A DNA stretch of 64,000 nt from Neptunomonas japonica JAMM 1380 (GCF_016592555.1 NZ_AP014546.1:186001-250000), one strand, 5' to 3'; shown: positions 28,847 through 37,749, counted from the first letter of the stretch. The notes: generated from the sequence alone by a model not told the origin. Numbers and translations are program-made.

Positions 28847-29134
28847 ATGATTGAACGTCCAACGTTTGTAATGACAGAGCAAATTGATAACCCACGGACT
28901 TGTGTTAATCACCTGCACTTTCCTGCAGGGAGTGAAACCCGTTGGCACCGCCACGAGAGAGACTATGTGATTGTGCCCATGCATAGTTGTGAGTTGCTTA
29001 TAGATTCAGGGGAAGGGGCGAAGCCCGTTAAGCTAACCGCAGGGGAGTGTTATTACCGTGATGCTGGGGTTGAGCATAATGTGATTAATCCTTCAGAAAT
29101 TGACATTACCTTAATTGAAGTAGAAATTAAGTAG
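28847..29134 (+). CDS. Small single-domain cupin protein
   Basis: 95 residues forming one cupin barrel: motif 1 GSETRWHRHERDYVIVPM (metal His pair and a Glu/Asp), motif 2 GVEHNVINPSEI with the later His. GAGAAATAAT precedes the ATG. Function unknown; small cupins can be metal-dependent enzymes or ligand sensors. It lies 171 bases after the attC-like site, so it may or may not belong to the mobile segment. Confidence 0.85.
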   Translation: MIERPTFVMTEQIDNPRTCVNHLHFPAGSETRWHRHERDYVIVPMHSCELLIDSGEGAKPVKLTAGECYYRDAGVEHNVINPSEIDITLIEVEIK

Positions 29135-29164
29135 TCTCAGTTTTAGCGTGATGGGGCTTCAGTG

Positions 29165-29470
29165 ATGAAGATGGTTTATACCAGCGAGAATCAGTTCTTA
29201 GTGAACAATGCTAAAAACCTTATTGAGGCACAGGGTATTGGTACGTTTCTTAAGAATGAGTTTGCACAGGGGGCTGTCGGTGAGACATCAGCCTTTGATG
29301 CTTGGCCTGAAGTTTGGATCTTTAGTGATTCAGATTATGAGCAAGCTCTCAACATCATTGAAACATCCCTCAGTTGCAATAATGCTATTGAGTGGCTTTG
29401 TGAAAATTGCCATGAGAAAAACGACCCCTCTTTTGAGGTTTGCTGGAACTGTCAGCACAGCAATGTGTGA
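29165..29470 (+). CDS. DUF2007-like protein with C-terminal zinc ribbon
   Basis: 101 residues. The N-terminal ~70 residues fit DUF2007 (putative signal-transducing domain): MVYTSENQFLVNNAKNLIEAQGIGTFLKNE and WPEVWIFSDSDYEQALNIIE. The C-terminus has two CxxC knuckles (CENCHEK and CWNCQHS) 14 residues apart, a rubredoxin-like zinc ribbon. GTG at 29162 immediately before the ATG is an alternative start. Role unknown. Confidence 0.82.
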   Translation: MKMVYTSENQFLVNNAKNLIEAQGIGTFLKNEFAQGAVGETSAFDAWPEVWIFSDSDYEQALNIIETSLSCNNAIEWLCENCHEKNDPSFEVCWNCQHSNV

Positions 29471-29649
29471 AGGTGTTTCGTTCAGTTTTGAATAATAATG
29501 GTGTTACGGTTTAGTCTATGAGCAAAGATTGACTATACTGAATGTATTCGTCTGTCACCCAGCAGTAGAGAGTTAAACCATGGCGACAGGTGACATGTTC
29601 TGAGTAACAGTAAGCTTACTGACGTAAGGTTTTAATAAAGGACTATAAA

Positions 29650-29904
29650 TTGAGCCCACATGTTGAGTTTGAACCCGAAGTGTTAACGGCGTTAAATGCG
29701 GGTAGAAAAATCGATGCAATCAAAGCGCTGCGGTCATTACGTGGCATCGGCCTTAAAGAAGCCAAGGAGCTAATTGATAGCTACGCTGATGCGCATAAGC
29801 CGAAAGGTAAATCTATAGAGGTGGCTGAAAGTAACTTTAGCGTCGCTAAGCTGCTTTTTGTTGGGCTGATAATCTATCTGGCTTATAAGTTTTTCAATAG
29901 TTAA
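29650..29904 (+). CDS. L7/L12 C-terminal-like domain fused to a membrane anchor
   Basis: 84 residues. Residues about 8-45 (VLTALNAGRKIDAIKALRSLRGIGLKEAKELIDSY) resemble the ribosomal protein L7/L12 C-terminal domain helix-turn (K..R..TGLGLKEAK.LV). A short linker precedes one C-terminal membrane helix (KLLFVGLIIYLAYKF). The TTG start is supported by AAAGGA seven bases upstream. Not ribosomal L7/L12; function unknown. Confidence 0.75.
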   Translation: MSPHVEFEPEVLTALNAGRKIDAIKALRSLRGIGLKEAKELIDSYADAHKPKGKSIEVAESNFSVAKLLFVGLIIYLAYKFFNS

Positions 29905-30017
29905 AAGCGAGTGCTAAAGATCATCTCGGCCTATTAAGCGGCTAACTCCCAAGAAAAACACTTTTCTCTTGAGAGTTGCAAGTTCACTCCGTAACAAGCA
30001 ATTATTCGCTAAATCAC

Positions 30018-30461
30018 TTATTTTTCTAAAATAACGTATCTCAGTATTTCAACTACTTGCGCAGGTGTTGTTGCCCATGCCATAGCAGATGCATCCACTT
30101 CTTTTAGAGGATGTATAATGTCATCAGCGTGTAGCGTGATGTAGGGCTTATCCAGTGCCGCACAGTAGCCTGCATCAAAGGCTGCGTTCCACTGCTTGTA
30201 TTTATCTCCAAAACGAATAATAGCAATGTCACATTTAGCTATAAGGTTCTTGGTGCGGATACCATTAACCTTTGATGATTTGTGGTCACGCCAAAAGCTA
30301 TTGTCTTCAGCGCCGAGTAAGTCTCCTGCTGCATCACTTGCTTCGTGGTTAGTGACTGCAGAGCTAAAGGTTACTGGCAAGTTATGCGCTTTTGCGCCAT
30401 CGATAAGCTGCTGTCGCCAGTCAGTATGTATTTCGCCAGAGAGGTAGATATTCCAGTTCAT
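30018..30461 (-). CDS. YtoQ family protein
   Basis: 147 residues matching the YtoQ family: WNIYLSGEIHTDWRQQLIDGA, FWRDHKSSKVNGIRTKNLIAKCDIAIIRFGDKYKQWNAAFDAGYCAALDKPYI. The fold is related to nucleoside 2-deoxyribosyltransferase-like Rossmann proteins, but the biochemical role is not established. Single gene. Confidence 0.88.
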   Translation of the reverse strand: MNWNIYLSGEIHTDWRQQLIDGAKAHNLPVTFSSAVTNHEASDAAGDLLGAEDNSFWRDHKSSKVNGIRTKNLIAKCDIAIIRFGDKYKQWNAAFDAGYCAALDKPYITLHADDIIHPLKEVDASAMAWATTPAQVVEILRYVILEK

Positions 30462-30848
30462 AGGGCTTCCTATTTTTATGAATGCATTTAGCTGGGGCTG
30501 TAAGGGGGGATTCTACAGCATCATTCGTATGATTTTCTGTACAAATTATATATAGCTGAAAGTGGTTTCCATTAACGATTTGTTTGAAATAAGGTGACAC
30601 GATAAGCGTGATGGGTATCGTGTCTAATGGCTGTGCTTATTATATGTGATTGCAATGTAATCTCTTGCTCATGCGAGTAAGATGTCTCTTCCAGTCTATT
30701 AAGCTAATACTGGATACTGCTTTTTTGATGCTTTTTTGATGCTTTTAACTCTACTGTCCGTATTTAATCATGTGAGCGCAGCAAGCTTATAACAAGAGCT
30801 TTTGGGCTTTTGATATGTGCGCCTAAGTAATCTCTTGAGATCCATGCT
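30462..30848. other. Intergenic region with phased T-tracts
   Basis: No gene is seen. At 30718-30746 the 11-base unit TGCTTTTTTGA occurs twice and begins a third time, placing T-tracts every helical turn, a pattern expected to bend DNA. It lies about 100 bases upstream of the EamA gene. Confidence 0.55.
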
Positions 30849-31733
30849 GTGATTCAATCAAATGCCGCTAAGTCGGACTTATTATTGGTAATGGTAACGC
30901 TACTTGCTGCGGCTGGGTGGATATTCTCTAAAGAGGCGCTTTCTGGCATACCGCCTCTGATGTTTATTGGTTTGCGGTTTTTAGTGGCCGGGCTGGTGTT
31001 GTCCCTATTTGGTTGGCAAGCATTGCGGGCACTGGATAGGCGAGGCGTCTTGCGCACGGTCTTGGTAGGTATGTCATTTGGTGTGGCTATGATTTTTTGG
31101 ATCTTAGGGCTGCACCATGCGAATCATATAGGCGTGGGTGCGTTCTTGACCTGTCTAGGCGCTGTTTTCGTGCCGATTGTGGCTACTTTGTTTGGTGAAC
31201 GAGCTAATCGTGCCGTGTGGTTCTCGCTCCCTCTGGCGGCTATTGGGCTTGCCAGCTTGTCACTGGATAGTCAGTTTATGATGGGTTGGGGTGAGCTCTC
31301 ATTCTTGTGTGCTGCTGTTTTGTTCGCGTTTACCTTTGTTTTGAATAGCCGGGCGGCTGCTAAAACATCGCCTATTGCTTTAGCTGCAGTTCAGTTGGTG
31401 GTGGTTGGACTGGTGGCATTACCAGTCTCATTGCTGAGTGAGGTCTGGACGTTTGCTTGGCCTGCCTCAATTTGGATGTGGATGCTTGCCAGCATCTTTA
31501 TTGCGACCAGCTTGCGGTTCTTTATGCAGACTTGGGCGCAAAGCTTATCTAGTGCAAGTAATGCGGCGGTGATCATGACATTAGAGCCGGTATGGACGGC
31601 TATGCTAGCAGCCGTTTGGTTTGGTGAGACAATGACCGCTATGCAGTTAGGAGGCTGCGCCCTAATTTTTAGTGCCTTACTGGTTAGCCGTTGGCACAGT
31701 GTACGAAATGCAGTGCGTATGTTGATTAAATAA
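30849..31733 (+). CDS. EamA-family (DMT superfamily) transporter
   Basis: Inner-membrane permease, 294 residues, about ten helices in two EamA repeats (repeat 1 begins LVMVTLLAAAGWIFSKEAL, repeat 2 WGELSFLCAAVLFAFTFVLNS). Family motifs LRFLVAGLVL and ALEPVW-like MTLEPVWTAMLAAVWFGETM are present. Likely metabolite exporter; substrate unknown. GTG start with a weak ribosome binding site. Convergent with the Sel1 gene, only five bases apart. Confidence 0.9.
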   Translation: MIQSNAAKSDLLLVMVTLLAAAGWIFSKEALSGIPPLMFIGLRFLVAGLVLSLFGWQALRALDRRGVLRTVLVGMSFGVAMIFWILGLHHANHIGVGAFLTCLGAVFVPIVATLFGERANRAVWFSLPLAAIGLASLSLDSQFMMGWGELSFLCAAVLFAFTFVLNSRAAAKTSPIALAAVQLVVVGLVALPVSLLSEVWTFAWPASIWMWMLASIFIATSLRFFMQTWAQSLSSASNAAVIMTLEPVWTAMLAAVWFGETMTAMQLGGCALIFSALLVSRWHSVRNAVRMLIK

Positions 31734-31738
31734 GCGCA

Positions 31739-32611
31739 TTACTCTTGCGCAAGTGCCTCTTTGGCGGGGCCGTAATTCTGCGTGGCAGCACGTTGTAACC
31801 ACTCTTGTGCAGCTTCTAGGTTTTTGGCTTGCCCTTTGCCTGTGTGTAGCATTACAGCGAGTGCGTATTGTGCTTCGGCGTCGCCTTCTTGTGCTGATTG
31901 TTGAAAGAGCATGGCTGCTTTTTTAAGGTCGCGAGGCATACCTTGGCCGGCTTCGTGCATCCATGCGAGCCGCGTGCGAGAGCGGGTATCACCCATATTG
32001 CTAAGGCGCTTCCAGATAATCGCAGCTTTTTCATATTGCCTAGTAACCTGCAGGCTTTCTGCGCGGTAAAAGTCTTTGTCTCGCTGGCTTCTTACTGTGT
32101 TGTTACGTTGCTCAAGCAGTGCTACTGCATCCTCGTCGCCTTGCGCGGCAGCCGCACAGAGCCACTTATCTGCTTTAGCATCATTCCTAGGTGTTTTTAT
32201 ACCGTCAGAGTAAAGGAGCCCTAAGCGGTATTGTGCTTTACTGCTGCCTGCTATTGCTGCTCTTTCATAGTGTTCTATAGCGTGTTGGTTGTTTTGCGCA
32301 ACGCCGAGCCCATCTTCATACAAGATACCTAAATTGAAACTGGCTTGTGCATTTCCTCTGTTTTCAAGTGCTTCCCAGATGGAGCGCGCGTTATCGTAGT
32401 GCCCCATTTTAAATTCGGCATAGCCTTTATAGTTACCTACAACGGGGTTGCGTACAATGTCATATAAGTCGAGCTCTTCAGTATTTGCCGTGCTAGCTGC
32501 ATCAGCGTGAGCTGGGAGTGCCATAAAAGATAGAGCCGCTAAGCATAAAGCCACTGAGGATGATGTTATACAGGTGAATCTGAGAAGCTTAATTATTAGA
32601 GGTTTTAGCAT
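31739..32611 (-). CDS. Secreted Sel1-like repeat protein
   Basis: 290 residues with a signal peptide (cut near AHA, residue 36) and at least four Sel1 repeats, recognisable as AxxYxLGxxYxxGxGxxxxxxxAxxWxxxAAxxG (FNLGILYEDGLGV, YRLGLLYSDGIKT, TRLAWMHEAGQGM, YALAVMLHTGKGQ). Sel1 repeats form alpha-solenoid scaffolds for protein contacts. Predicted periplasmic. Partner unknown. Confidence 0.9.
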   Translation of the reverse strand: MLKPLIIKLLRFTCITSSSVALCLAALSFMALPAHADAASTANTEELDLYDIVRNPVVGNYKGYAEFKMGHYDNARSIWEALENRGNAQASFNLGILYEDGLGVAQNNQHAIEHYERAAIAGSSKAQYRLGLLYSDGIKTPRNDAKADKWLCAAAAQGDEDAVALLEQRNNTVRSQRDKDFYRAESLQVTRQYEKAAIIWKRLSNMGDTRSRTRLAWMHEAGQGMPRDLKKAAMLFQQSAQEGDAEAQYALAVMLHTGKGQAKNLEAAQEWLQRAATQNYGPAKEALAQE

Positions 32612-32791
32612 GTTAAGCCCTCTTTAGATGACGGCGAGAAGGTATTCTGCTTTTAGGGTGCCCATAAGATATGTATACAGGAATGGGTTTGCGGTAAAAA
32701 TTGAACTGAAGAACTAATTTCTAACTCTACAATAGGCTCAGGCTAATTTCAGTCTTGCTACAGAGCTCGTATTTTTGAAAAGGAGAAGCGT

Positions 32792-33142
32792 GTGCTTCCA
32801 ATGGGAACAATTATGACGGGGTGCATGATGCTAGGGTTGCTCTTTGCGACTCGGTTACCGGTATTACGCACAGTGCAGAAATTGCCGGCATGGTTTAGAA
32901 AAACAATGGCGTTTGTGGTGTTTGCTGCCGGAAGCTGGAATGTGTTCTGGTATGCGATGCGTCATTTTGCTGAGTTTTGGGGGAGTGCAGCCTTGGTCTC
33001 TGGTTGTTTAATGCTACTTACCTCTGCTTATATATTTAATACCAAGTGCTTACCACGAGTCCTCCAAAAGATGCGCCCAGGTGTGCTGTTTCTGTTGCTA
33101 TGTTGTGCTGTGTTATATGGTGTGACTATTTACCGGCTTTGA
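32792..33142 (+). CDS. Small hypothetical inner-membrane protein
   Basis: 116 residues, about four hydrophobic segments (3-20, 40-55, 65-88, 95-113) with short basic loops. The GTG start has AAGGAGAAGC directly upstream, which supports real translation. No family recognised. An ATG at 32801 is an alternative start. Confidence 0.6.
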   Translation: MLPMGTIMTGCMMLGLLFATRLPVLRTVQKLPAWFRKTMAFVVFAAGSWNVFWYAMRHFAEFWGSAALVSGCLMLLTSAYIFNTKCLPRVLQKMRPGVLFLLLCCAVLYGVTIYRL

Positions 33143-33242
33143 AGTCATAATTCATTCAGTTCAAAGGGCGTAGATTTATTTATAGAGCCTATTACGTGGG
33201 TATTGCTTGAATAAATTTGTTTAACAACACAAAGGTATGAAT

Positions 33243-33482
33243 ATGGGTATCATCATTTTTTTAGTCATTGGCGCCGTTGCAGGCTGGTTGGCTGGCACGT
33301 TAATGAAAGGTGGTGGCTTTGGACTGCTGGGTAATATTGTTGTTGGTATTGTCGGTTCTGTGGTCGGGGGCTTTGTTTTTAATTTGCTTGGCATTACTGC
33401 AGGTGGGATGGTGGGGTCAATCGTGACGGCAACGGCAGGAGCTGCATTGTTGCTCTTTATTATTAGTCTTATAAAGAAATAA
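33243..33482 (+). CDS. GlsB/YeaQ/YmgE family (transglycosylase-associated) membrane protein
   Basis: About 79 residues, three Gly-rich hydrophobic helices with the family pattern GWLAGTLMKGGGFGLLGNIVVGIVGSVVGG. Stress-associated in other bacteria; molecular role unclear. ATG at 33243 is preferred over 33237 because AAAGG is then at proper spacing. Confidence 0.88.
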   Translation: MGIIIFLVIGAVAGWLAGTLMKGGGFGLLGNIVVGIVGSVVGGFVFNLLGITAGGMVGSIVTATAGAALLLFIISLIKK

Positions 33483-33566
33483 CTTTCAGTAAGACTTCTT
33501 GGTTTTGCTTTGAAAGCTTATTGCTTTTAACTTTGTTAAATAAAGCATCAGCTTTGTAGAGTTAAC

Positions 33567-34463
33567 TTAGTTTAATGAGCTATCGGCGCGTAAGCGTTCT
33601 GCCATTAAATCTACAAATGTGCGAATCTTTGCGGAGGCATAACGGCCTTCGCGATGCACTATATGCACAGGCCAAGCGGCTGGCTCGTATGTTTCTATTA
33701 GTCTGACTAATTTCCCTGAAGCGATCTGCTGGCTGACTTGGTACGACAGTAACCGAGTAATGCCAAAACCTCCCAGTGCAGCTTCTAGCGCTGCATCATT
33801 CGTGTTAACGGTAAGCCTTGGTTTTATGCGTAAAGGTTTGCCGTCTGTCGTGTTTAAATGCCAATCAATTGAGCCTACAATGGCACTGGATGCAATGATC
33901 GAGTGCTCTAATAGGTCGTCAGGCTTATGCGGTATTTTATGCTGCTGCAAGTACTCAGGAGAGGCGCATATAATGCGTCGTACCGAACCTACTCTTAATG
34001 CCCGCATGCTTGAATCTGACAGCTCACCAATGCGTATGCCTACATCTAACCCTTCTTCAAGCAGGTTGACTACCCGATCAATAAATACGGCTGATACTTC
34101 GGTGTTTGGATAGCGTTGTAAATAATCAACAATGCCGGGCGTGATAAATTGTCGACCAAACAGAGCAGGCGCTGTTACAGCTAAGTGGCCTTGAGGTTCG
34201 GCGTTGATTCCGGCCGCTGCTTCATCTGCAGATTCCACTTCAGCCAATATCCGTCGAGCATCTTCAAGGTAGCGTTGTCCTGAATCACTGGTGCGTACAT
34301 AGCGTGTTGTACGGTTGAGCAACTTAACATTTAGGTGCTCTTCCAAAGCAGTGATGGCGCGGGTAACTGACGGAGGAGACATGCGTAACCGTCTTGCTGC
34401 AGCTGCAAAGCCTTGTTCTTCGGCAACAGCAACAAAAACATTCATTAGGTGAAAACGGTCCAT
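33567..34463 (-). CDS. LysR family regulator (redox module)
   Basis: 298 residues with an N-terminal helix-turn-helix (GFAAAARRLRMSPPSVTRAITALEEHLNVKLLNRTTR) and LysR substrate domain (GHLAVTAPALFGRQFITPGIVDYLQRYPNTEV). It is divergent from the AhpD-like/flavin reductase pair and likely controls them and itself through the ATTCC/GGAAT elements at 34492-34551. Effector unknown. Confidence 0.93.
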   Translation of the reverse strand: MDRFHLMNVFVAVAEEQGFAAAARRLRMSPPSVTRAITALEEHLNVKLLNRTTRYVRTSDSGQRYLEDARRILAEVESADEAAAGINAEPQGHLAVTAPALFGRQFITPGIVDYLQRYPNTEVSAVFIDRVVNLLEEGLDVGIRIGELSDSSMRALRVGSVRRIICASPEYLQQHKIPHKPDDLLEHSIIASSAIVGSIDWHLNTTDGKPLRIKPRLTVNTNDAALEAALGGFGITRLLSYQVSQQIASGKLVRLIETYEPAAWPVHIVHREGRYASAKIRTFVDLMAERLRADSSLN

Positions 34464-34491
34464 AGTATTTCCTGATGTAGTTGGCTTTCAT

Positions 34492-34551
34492 AATTCCAAT
34501 AAATGGAATTGTGAATTGTATTTTCTGGTTATTCTTATTCTAAATGGAATT
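34492..34551. promoter_or_regulatory. Candidate LysR operator
   Basis: AATTCCA-ATAAA-TGGAATT (34492-34510) is a 7-base inverted repeat fitting the LysR T-N11-A pattern. A TAAATGGAATT copy recurs at 34541-34551, so the half-site is repeated 41 bases on, as in recognition and activation sites. Confidence 0.55.
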
Positions 34552-34619
34552 CTGCATAGTGTCATCACAGCAACGCCGTTGTGAACTCAGCACTTAATGA
34601 GATTTCCAGGAGAAGTAAC

Positions 34620-35165
34620 ATGAGCCGTATTAACGTTATAGATACCCATAATGCCAACGCAGAACAACAAGAGCTGCTTGATGCTATCCAATCACAATTA
34701 GGCATGGTGCCTAATTTTCTTAAAATCTTTGCTAATTCACCCTCGGCACTACGCGCTTTTTTGGGGTTACACAGTATTGCCGGTGAGGGCAGTTTGGATG
34801 AGCAAACCCGAGAGCGTATTGCGTTAGCGCTTGCGCAGCAAAATGCTTGTCAGTATTGCGTTTCTGCCCATACGGCGATTGGGCGTAAAGTTGGATTATC
34901 TGATTCAGAGATTGACGCTAACCGTGCTGGTTCAAGTGAAGATGCTAAAGCAGCCGCGGCTGTTAAATTTGCGCAAGCATTAGCCGAGCACAGTGGAGAT
35001 ATCACAACAGCAGAATTGCTTGAGGTACGTGCAGCGGGTTATAGCGAATCTGATATTGTAGAGATTATTACGCATGTGGGAATGAACACATTAACCAATA
35101 TTCTGGGTAAAGCGAGTCGTGTTGATATCGATTTTCCTAAGGTAGATCTACAGCTGGCTTTGTAA
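34620..35165 (+). CDS. AhpD-like / carboxymuconolactone decarboxylase family protein
   Basis: 181 residues, all-helical AhpD-like fold with the catalytic CxxC-H motif in NACQYCVSAHTAIG (residues about 78-90), as in peroxidase-related enzymes. FLKIFANSPSALRAFLGL is characteristic of the uncharacterized peroxidase-related branch. Start at 34620 has AGGAG seven bases upstream; an open extension to 34581 is unlikely. Probably cotranscribed with the reductase that follows after 45 bases. Confidence 0.9.
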   Translation: MSRINVIDTHNANAEQQELLDAIQSQLGMVPNFLKIFANSPSALRAFLGLHSIAGEGSLDEQTRERIALALAQQNACQYCVSAHTAIGRKVGLSDSEIDANRAGSSEDAKAAAAVKFAQALAEHSGDITTAELLEVRAAGYSESDIVEIITHVGMNTLTNILGKASRVDIDFPKVDLQLAL

Positions 35166-35210
35166 GTTTCACATAGCTAACTAAAAAATAAACCTCGGAG
35201 GGTTCACGTT

Positions 35211-36809
35211 ATGGGACACAAATTTGCAGAGATCGCATTCACTGAATCTGTCCGGGATGTACAGCAGCAGCTGGGTAGCCGTGCAGGATATGCCAGTATG
35301 GATGAAGGAGAAGATCACAATAACTTGCTCAGCCAGCATGAAGCAGACTTTATCACTGCGCGTGATAGTTTTTATATGGCAAGTGTGAGCGAAACGGGTT
35401 GGCCTTATGTGCAGCATCGCGGTGGGCCAGCTGGTTTTATTAAGGTTATTGATGCACAAACGATAGGCTTCGCTGATTTTAGTGGTAATCGACAGTACGT
35501 AACTGTGGGTAACCTTCGTAAAGATGATCGCGTATCTTTGTTTCTTATGGACTATAAAAATCGTCGTCGTCTCAAAATTTTAGGGCGCGTACGCTTGGTC
35601 GAGCTTGAAGAGACAGAGCTGTTAGCAGCACTTGAGGTGGATGACTACCGAGCACGTGTAGAACGGGGCTTTGTGATTCATATTGAGGCATTTGATTGGA
35701 ATTGTCCGCAGCATATTACGCCGCGATACACCGAAACTGAGGTGGAAGCGATGCTAGAGGCGAAGGATGCAGAAATAGCTGCCAAGAGAGCGGGGCAGGT
35801 TGAAGAAAATGTTGAACAAGCAACTCATACGCAGGCAAATACATTCTCAGTGCTTGGCCAAGGTGAGTTGTCGTTAGTGATATCGGGTGTGCGCCAGCTT
35901 ACCCCGCGTGTGCGAGCGTATGAGTTGCGGACGCTTGATGGATCAGAATTACCTAAAGTAGAAGCCGGCTCACATTTACGTGTGCCAGTACGGCTTAAAA
36001 ACGCAGAGTTATCAGAACGGCATTACTCTATCTGCTCTAACCCTACGCGCTGCGACATCTATGAAATTGCCGTATTGAAAGAAGCGCAGAGTACGGGTGG
36101 CTCCGAGGCGGTACATGAGAACTTTGACATCGGTTTGCAGTTAAATTGTGATCTTCCACAGAATAATTTTTCATTACATACCGATACGCGTCCTGCCGTG
36201 TTAATTGCGGGTGGTATTGGTATTACGCCCATTAAAGCGATGGCTCAGGCATTAGAGGTAAGAGGGTCTGAATTGCAGTTGCATTATGCGGGTCGAGGTG
36301 AAGCTGAAATGGCTTTTAGCGACCGCTTAGCACGAGAGTTTACTAAGCGTCTCAGCTTGTATCGCGCCACACATGCAGAGCACATGGATGTTGCTCATCT
36401 CCTCAGTACTTCGCCTGCGGATGCCGTTTTTTATGTGTGTGGCCCACATCGCTTAATTGATGATGTCGTCAAGCAGGCAGAGGCTCTGCAGATAAACCCA
36501 GAGCGCATAAGGTTTGAGCGTTTTTCTGCCGCACCTGCTGCCAATGCTCAACCGATTGAAGTGGAGTTGCGTCGTTCAGGTGTGCAGATTCAGGTTGGTC
36601 GTGATCAGAGTATTCTTGATGCCATGCTAGATGCCGGTGTCGATGCGCCCTTTAGCTGTAAAGCAGGTATTTGTAAGTCATGTGCTGTAACAGTGCTTGA
36701 AGGCGAGCTTGAACACCGTGATTCAGTGTTGACTCCTGCTGAGCAGCAAACCTCGATCTGCCCTTGTATATCGCGTGCTAAAGGTAAGCGCTTGGTGTTG
36801 GACATATAA
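35211..36809 (+). CDS. PPOX-type flavoprotein fused to a ferredoxin reductase and 2Fe-2S ferredoxin
   Basis: 532 residues in three parts: a pyridoxamine-phosphate-oxidase-like FMN-binding domain (about 1-190: DFITARDSFYMASVSETGWPYVQHRGGPAGF), a flavin/NAD(P)H reductase (about 215-435: RHYSICSNP, AGGIGITPIKAM, FYVCGPHRLI), and a C-terminal plant-type [2Fe-2S] domain (CKAGICKSC with the fourth Cys in ICPC). It could carry electrons from NAD(P)H to a flavin or redox partner. The adjacent AhpD-like gene suggests oxidant or quinone chemistry. Reaction unknown. Confidence 0.9.
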   Translation: MGHKFAEIAFTESVRDVQQQLGSRAGYASMDEGEDHNNLLSQHEADFITARDSFYMASVSETGWPYVQHRGGPAGFIKVIDAQTIGFADFSGNRQYVTVGNLRKDDRVSLFLMDYKNRRRLKILGRVRLVELEETELLAALEVDDYRARVERGFVIHIEAFDWNCPQHITPRYTETEVEAMLEAKDAEIAAKRAGQVEENVEQATHTQANTFSVLGQGELSLVISGVRQLTPRVRAYELRTLDGSELPKVEAGSHLRVPVRLKNAELSERHYSICSNPTRCDIYEIAVLKEAQSTGGSEAVHENFDIGLQLNCDLPQNNFSLHTDTRPAVLIAGGIGITPIKAMAQALEVRGSELQLHYAGRGEAEMAFSDRLAREFTKRLSLYRATHAEHMDVAHLLSTSPADAVFYVCGPHRLIDDVVKQAEALQINPERIRFERFSAAPAANAQPIEVELRRSGVQIQVGRDQSILDAMLDAGVDAPFSCKAGICKSCAVTVLEGELEHRDSVLTPAEQQTSICPCISRAKGKRLVLDI

Positions 36810-36839
36810 AGTTGGATATATAAGTGGCTGGATATATAA
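36799..36839 (+). repeat. Three near-tandem TGGAYATATAA copies
   Basis: TGGACATATAA (36799, containing the reductase stop codon), TGGATATATAA (36813) and TGGATATATAA (36829). Looks like small local duplication; no function evident. Confidence 0.7.
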
Positions 36840-36858
36840 AAAGTACGTTATAGAGAAG

Positions 36859-36885
36859 CATCAGCCTGTTTGATATTGGCTGATG
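36859..36885. terminator. Stem-loop between convergent genes
   Basis: CATCAGCC pairs with GGCTGATG over an 11-base loop, between the reductase and the epimerase-like gene. No T-run; a weak terminator candidate. Confidence 0.4.
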
Positions 36886-36915
36886 TTATCTGAGGTTTAC
36901 TAGCGGTTAGGTGTT

Positions 36916-37749
36916 CTAAGATTGCTCGTTTAGCGCGAGTGCAAACCCTGCTTTATAGTCGGGATACAAAAATTGATATCCTGACGCTTGTAAGCGTTGG
37001 CTATTACAGCGTTTGCTACCACCACGTCTAATTTCTACTGCTTGTGTTGTTTCTATGTTCAGTTGTTCTGCTAGCCACACGGTGATCTCGCGAATGGGTG
37101 TTGGGTTTAGGTCGCTGGCCAAATAGAGCGTATCTACCGGTTGATTTTCATTAACGCGCTGGATTAGGTGAGCAAGCACGCCGGCGCAATCGTCTCGGTG
37201 AATTCGGTTGCTGTAGTGCAAATCTTCTCGCGCAATGCTACCGCCTTTTACACGGTCAATTAGATGGTTTCTGCCCGGCCCATAAATACCGCTAAAGCGC
37301 ACCACAGTGGCATTACCTTTTTCTAATACAGCGCGTTCTGCTTGTCGCATTATTTGCCCGGATACTTGCTCAGACTCGGTGGACGATTGCTCGTCGATCC
37401 ATTCATGCTGGTGTTGGCCATATACACTGGTGCTGGATGTAAAGAATAGATGTTTTGGTTGTTTCGGTAGCGCATCGTAGATATTGTTGAAGCCGTCTAT
37501 ATACGCTTGTTGGTATGCCTTTTCGCTACGGCTGGTTGCTGCAGCGCAATAGATTAAGATATCAACATTTGGTAAGTCTGATAGTGTATCTTTATCAGAG
37601 AGATCCGCAGAAATAGCGTGAATGCAGTCAGGAAGCTGGTTTATAGTACGTCGTAAACCGAAGACGTGATGGCCTTGTGTTGCTAGCGTAACACCTAGAG
37701 CACTTCCTACGTCGCCACAGCCAGCAATAAGGATACGCAGTTTATTCAT
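36916..37749 (-). CDS. NAD-dependent epimerase/dehydratase-like protein (YeeZ-like SDR)
   Basis: 277 residues, extended/atypical SDR. The Rossmann motif AGCGDVGSALG is at the N-terminus, then TSSTSVYGQHQHEWIDE and VVRFSGIYGPGRN, typical of the YeeZ group. The catalytic YxxxK is not evident, so an enzymatic role is uncertain. Divergent from oxyR with 48 bases between. Confidence 0.88.
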   Translation of the reverse strand: MNKLRILIAGCGDVGSALGVTLATQGHHVFGLRRTINQLPDCIHAISADLSDKDTLSDLPNVDILIYCAAATSRSEKAYQQAYIDGFNNIYDALPKQPKHLFFTSSTSVYGQHQHEWIDEQSSTESEQVSGQIMRQAERAVLEKGNATVVRFSGIYGPGRNHLIDRVKGGSIAREDLHYSNRIHRDDCAGVLAHLIQRVNENQPVDTLYLASDLNPTPIREITVWLAEQLNIETTQAVEIRRGGSKRCNSQRLQASGYQFLYPDYKAGFALALNEQS

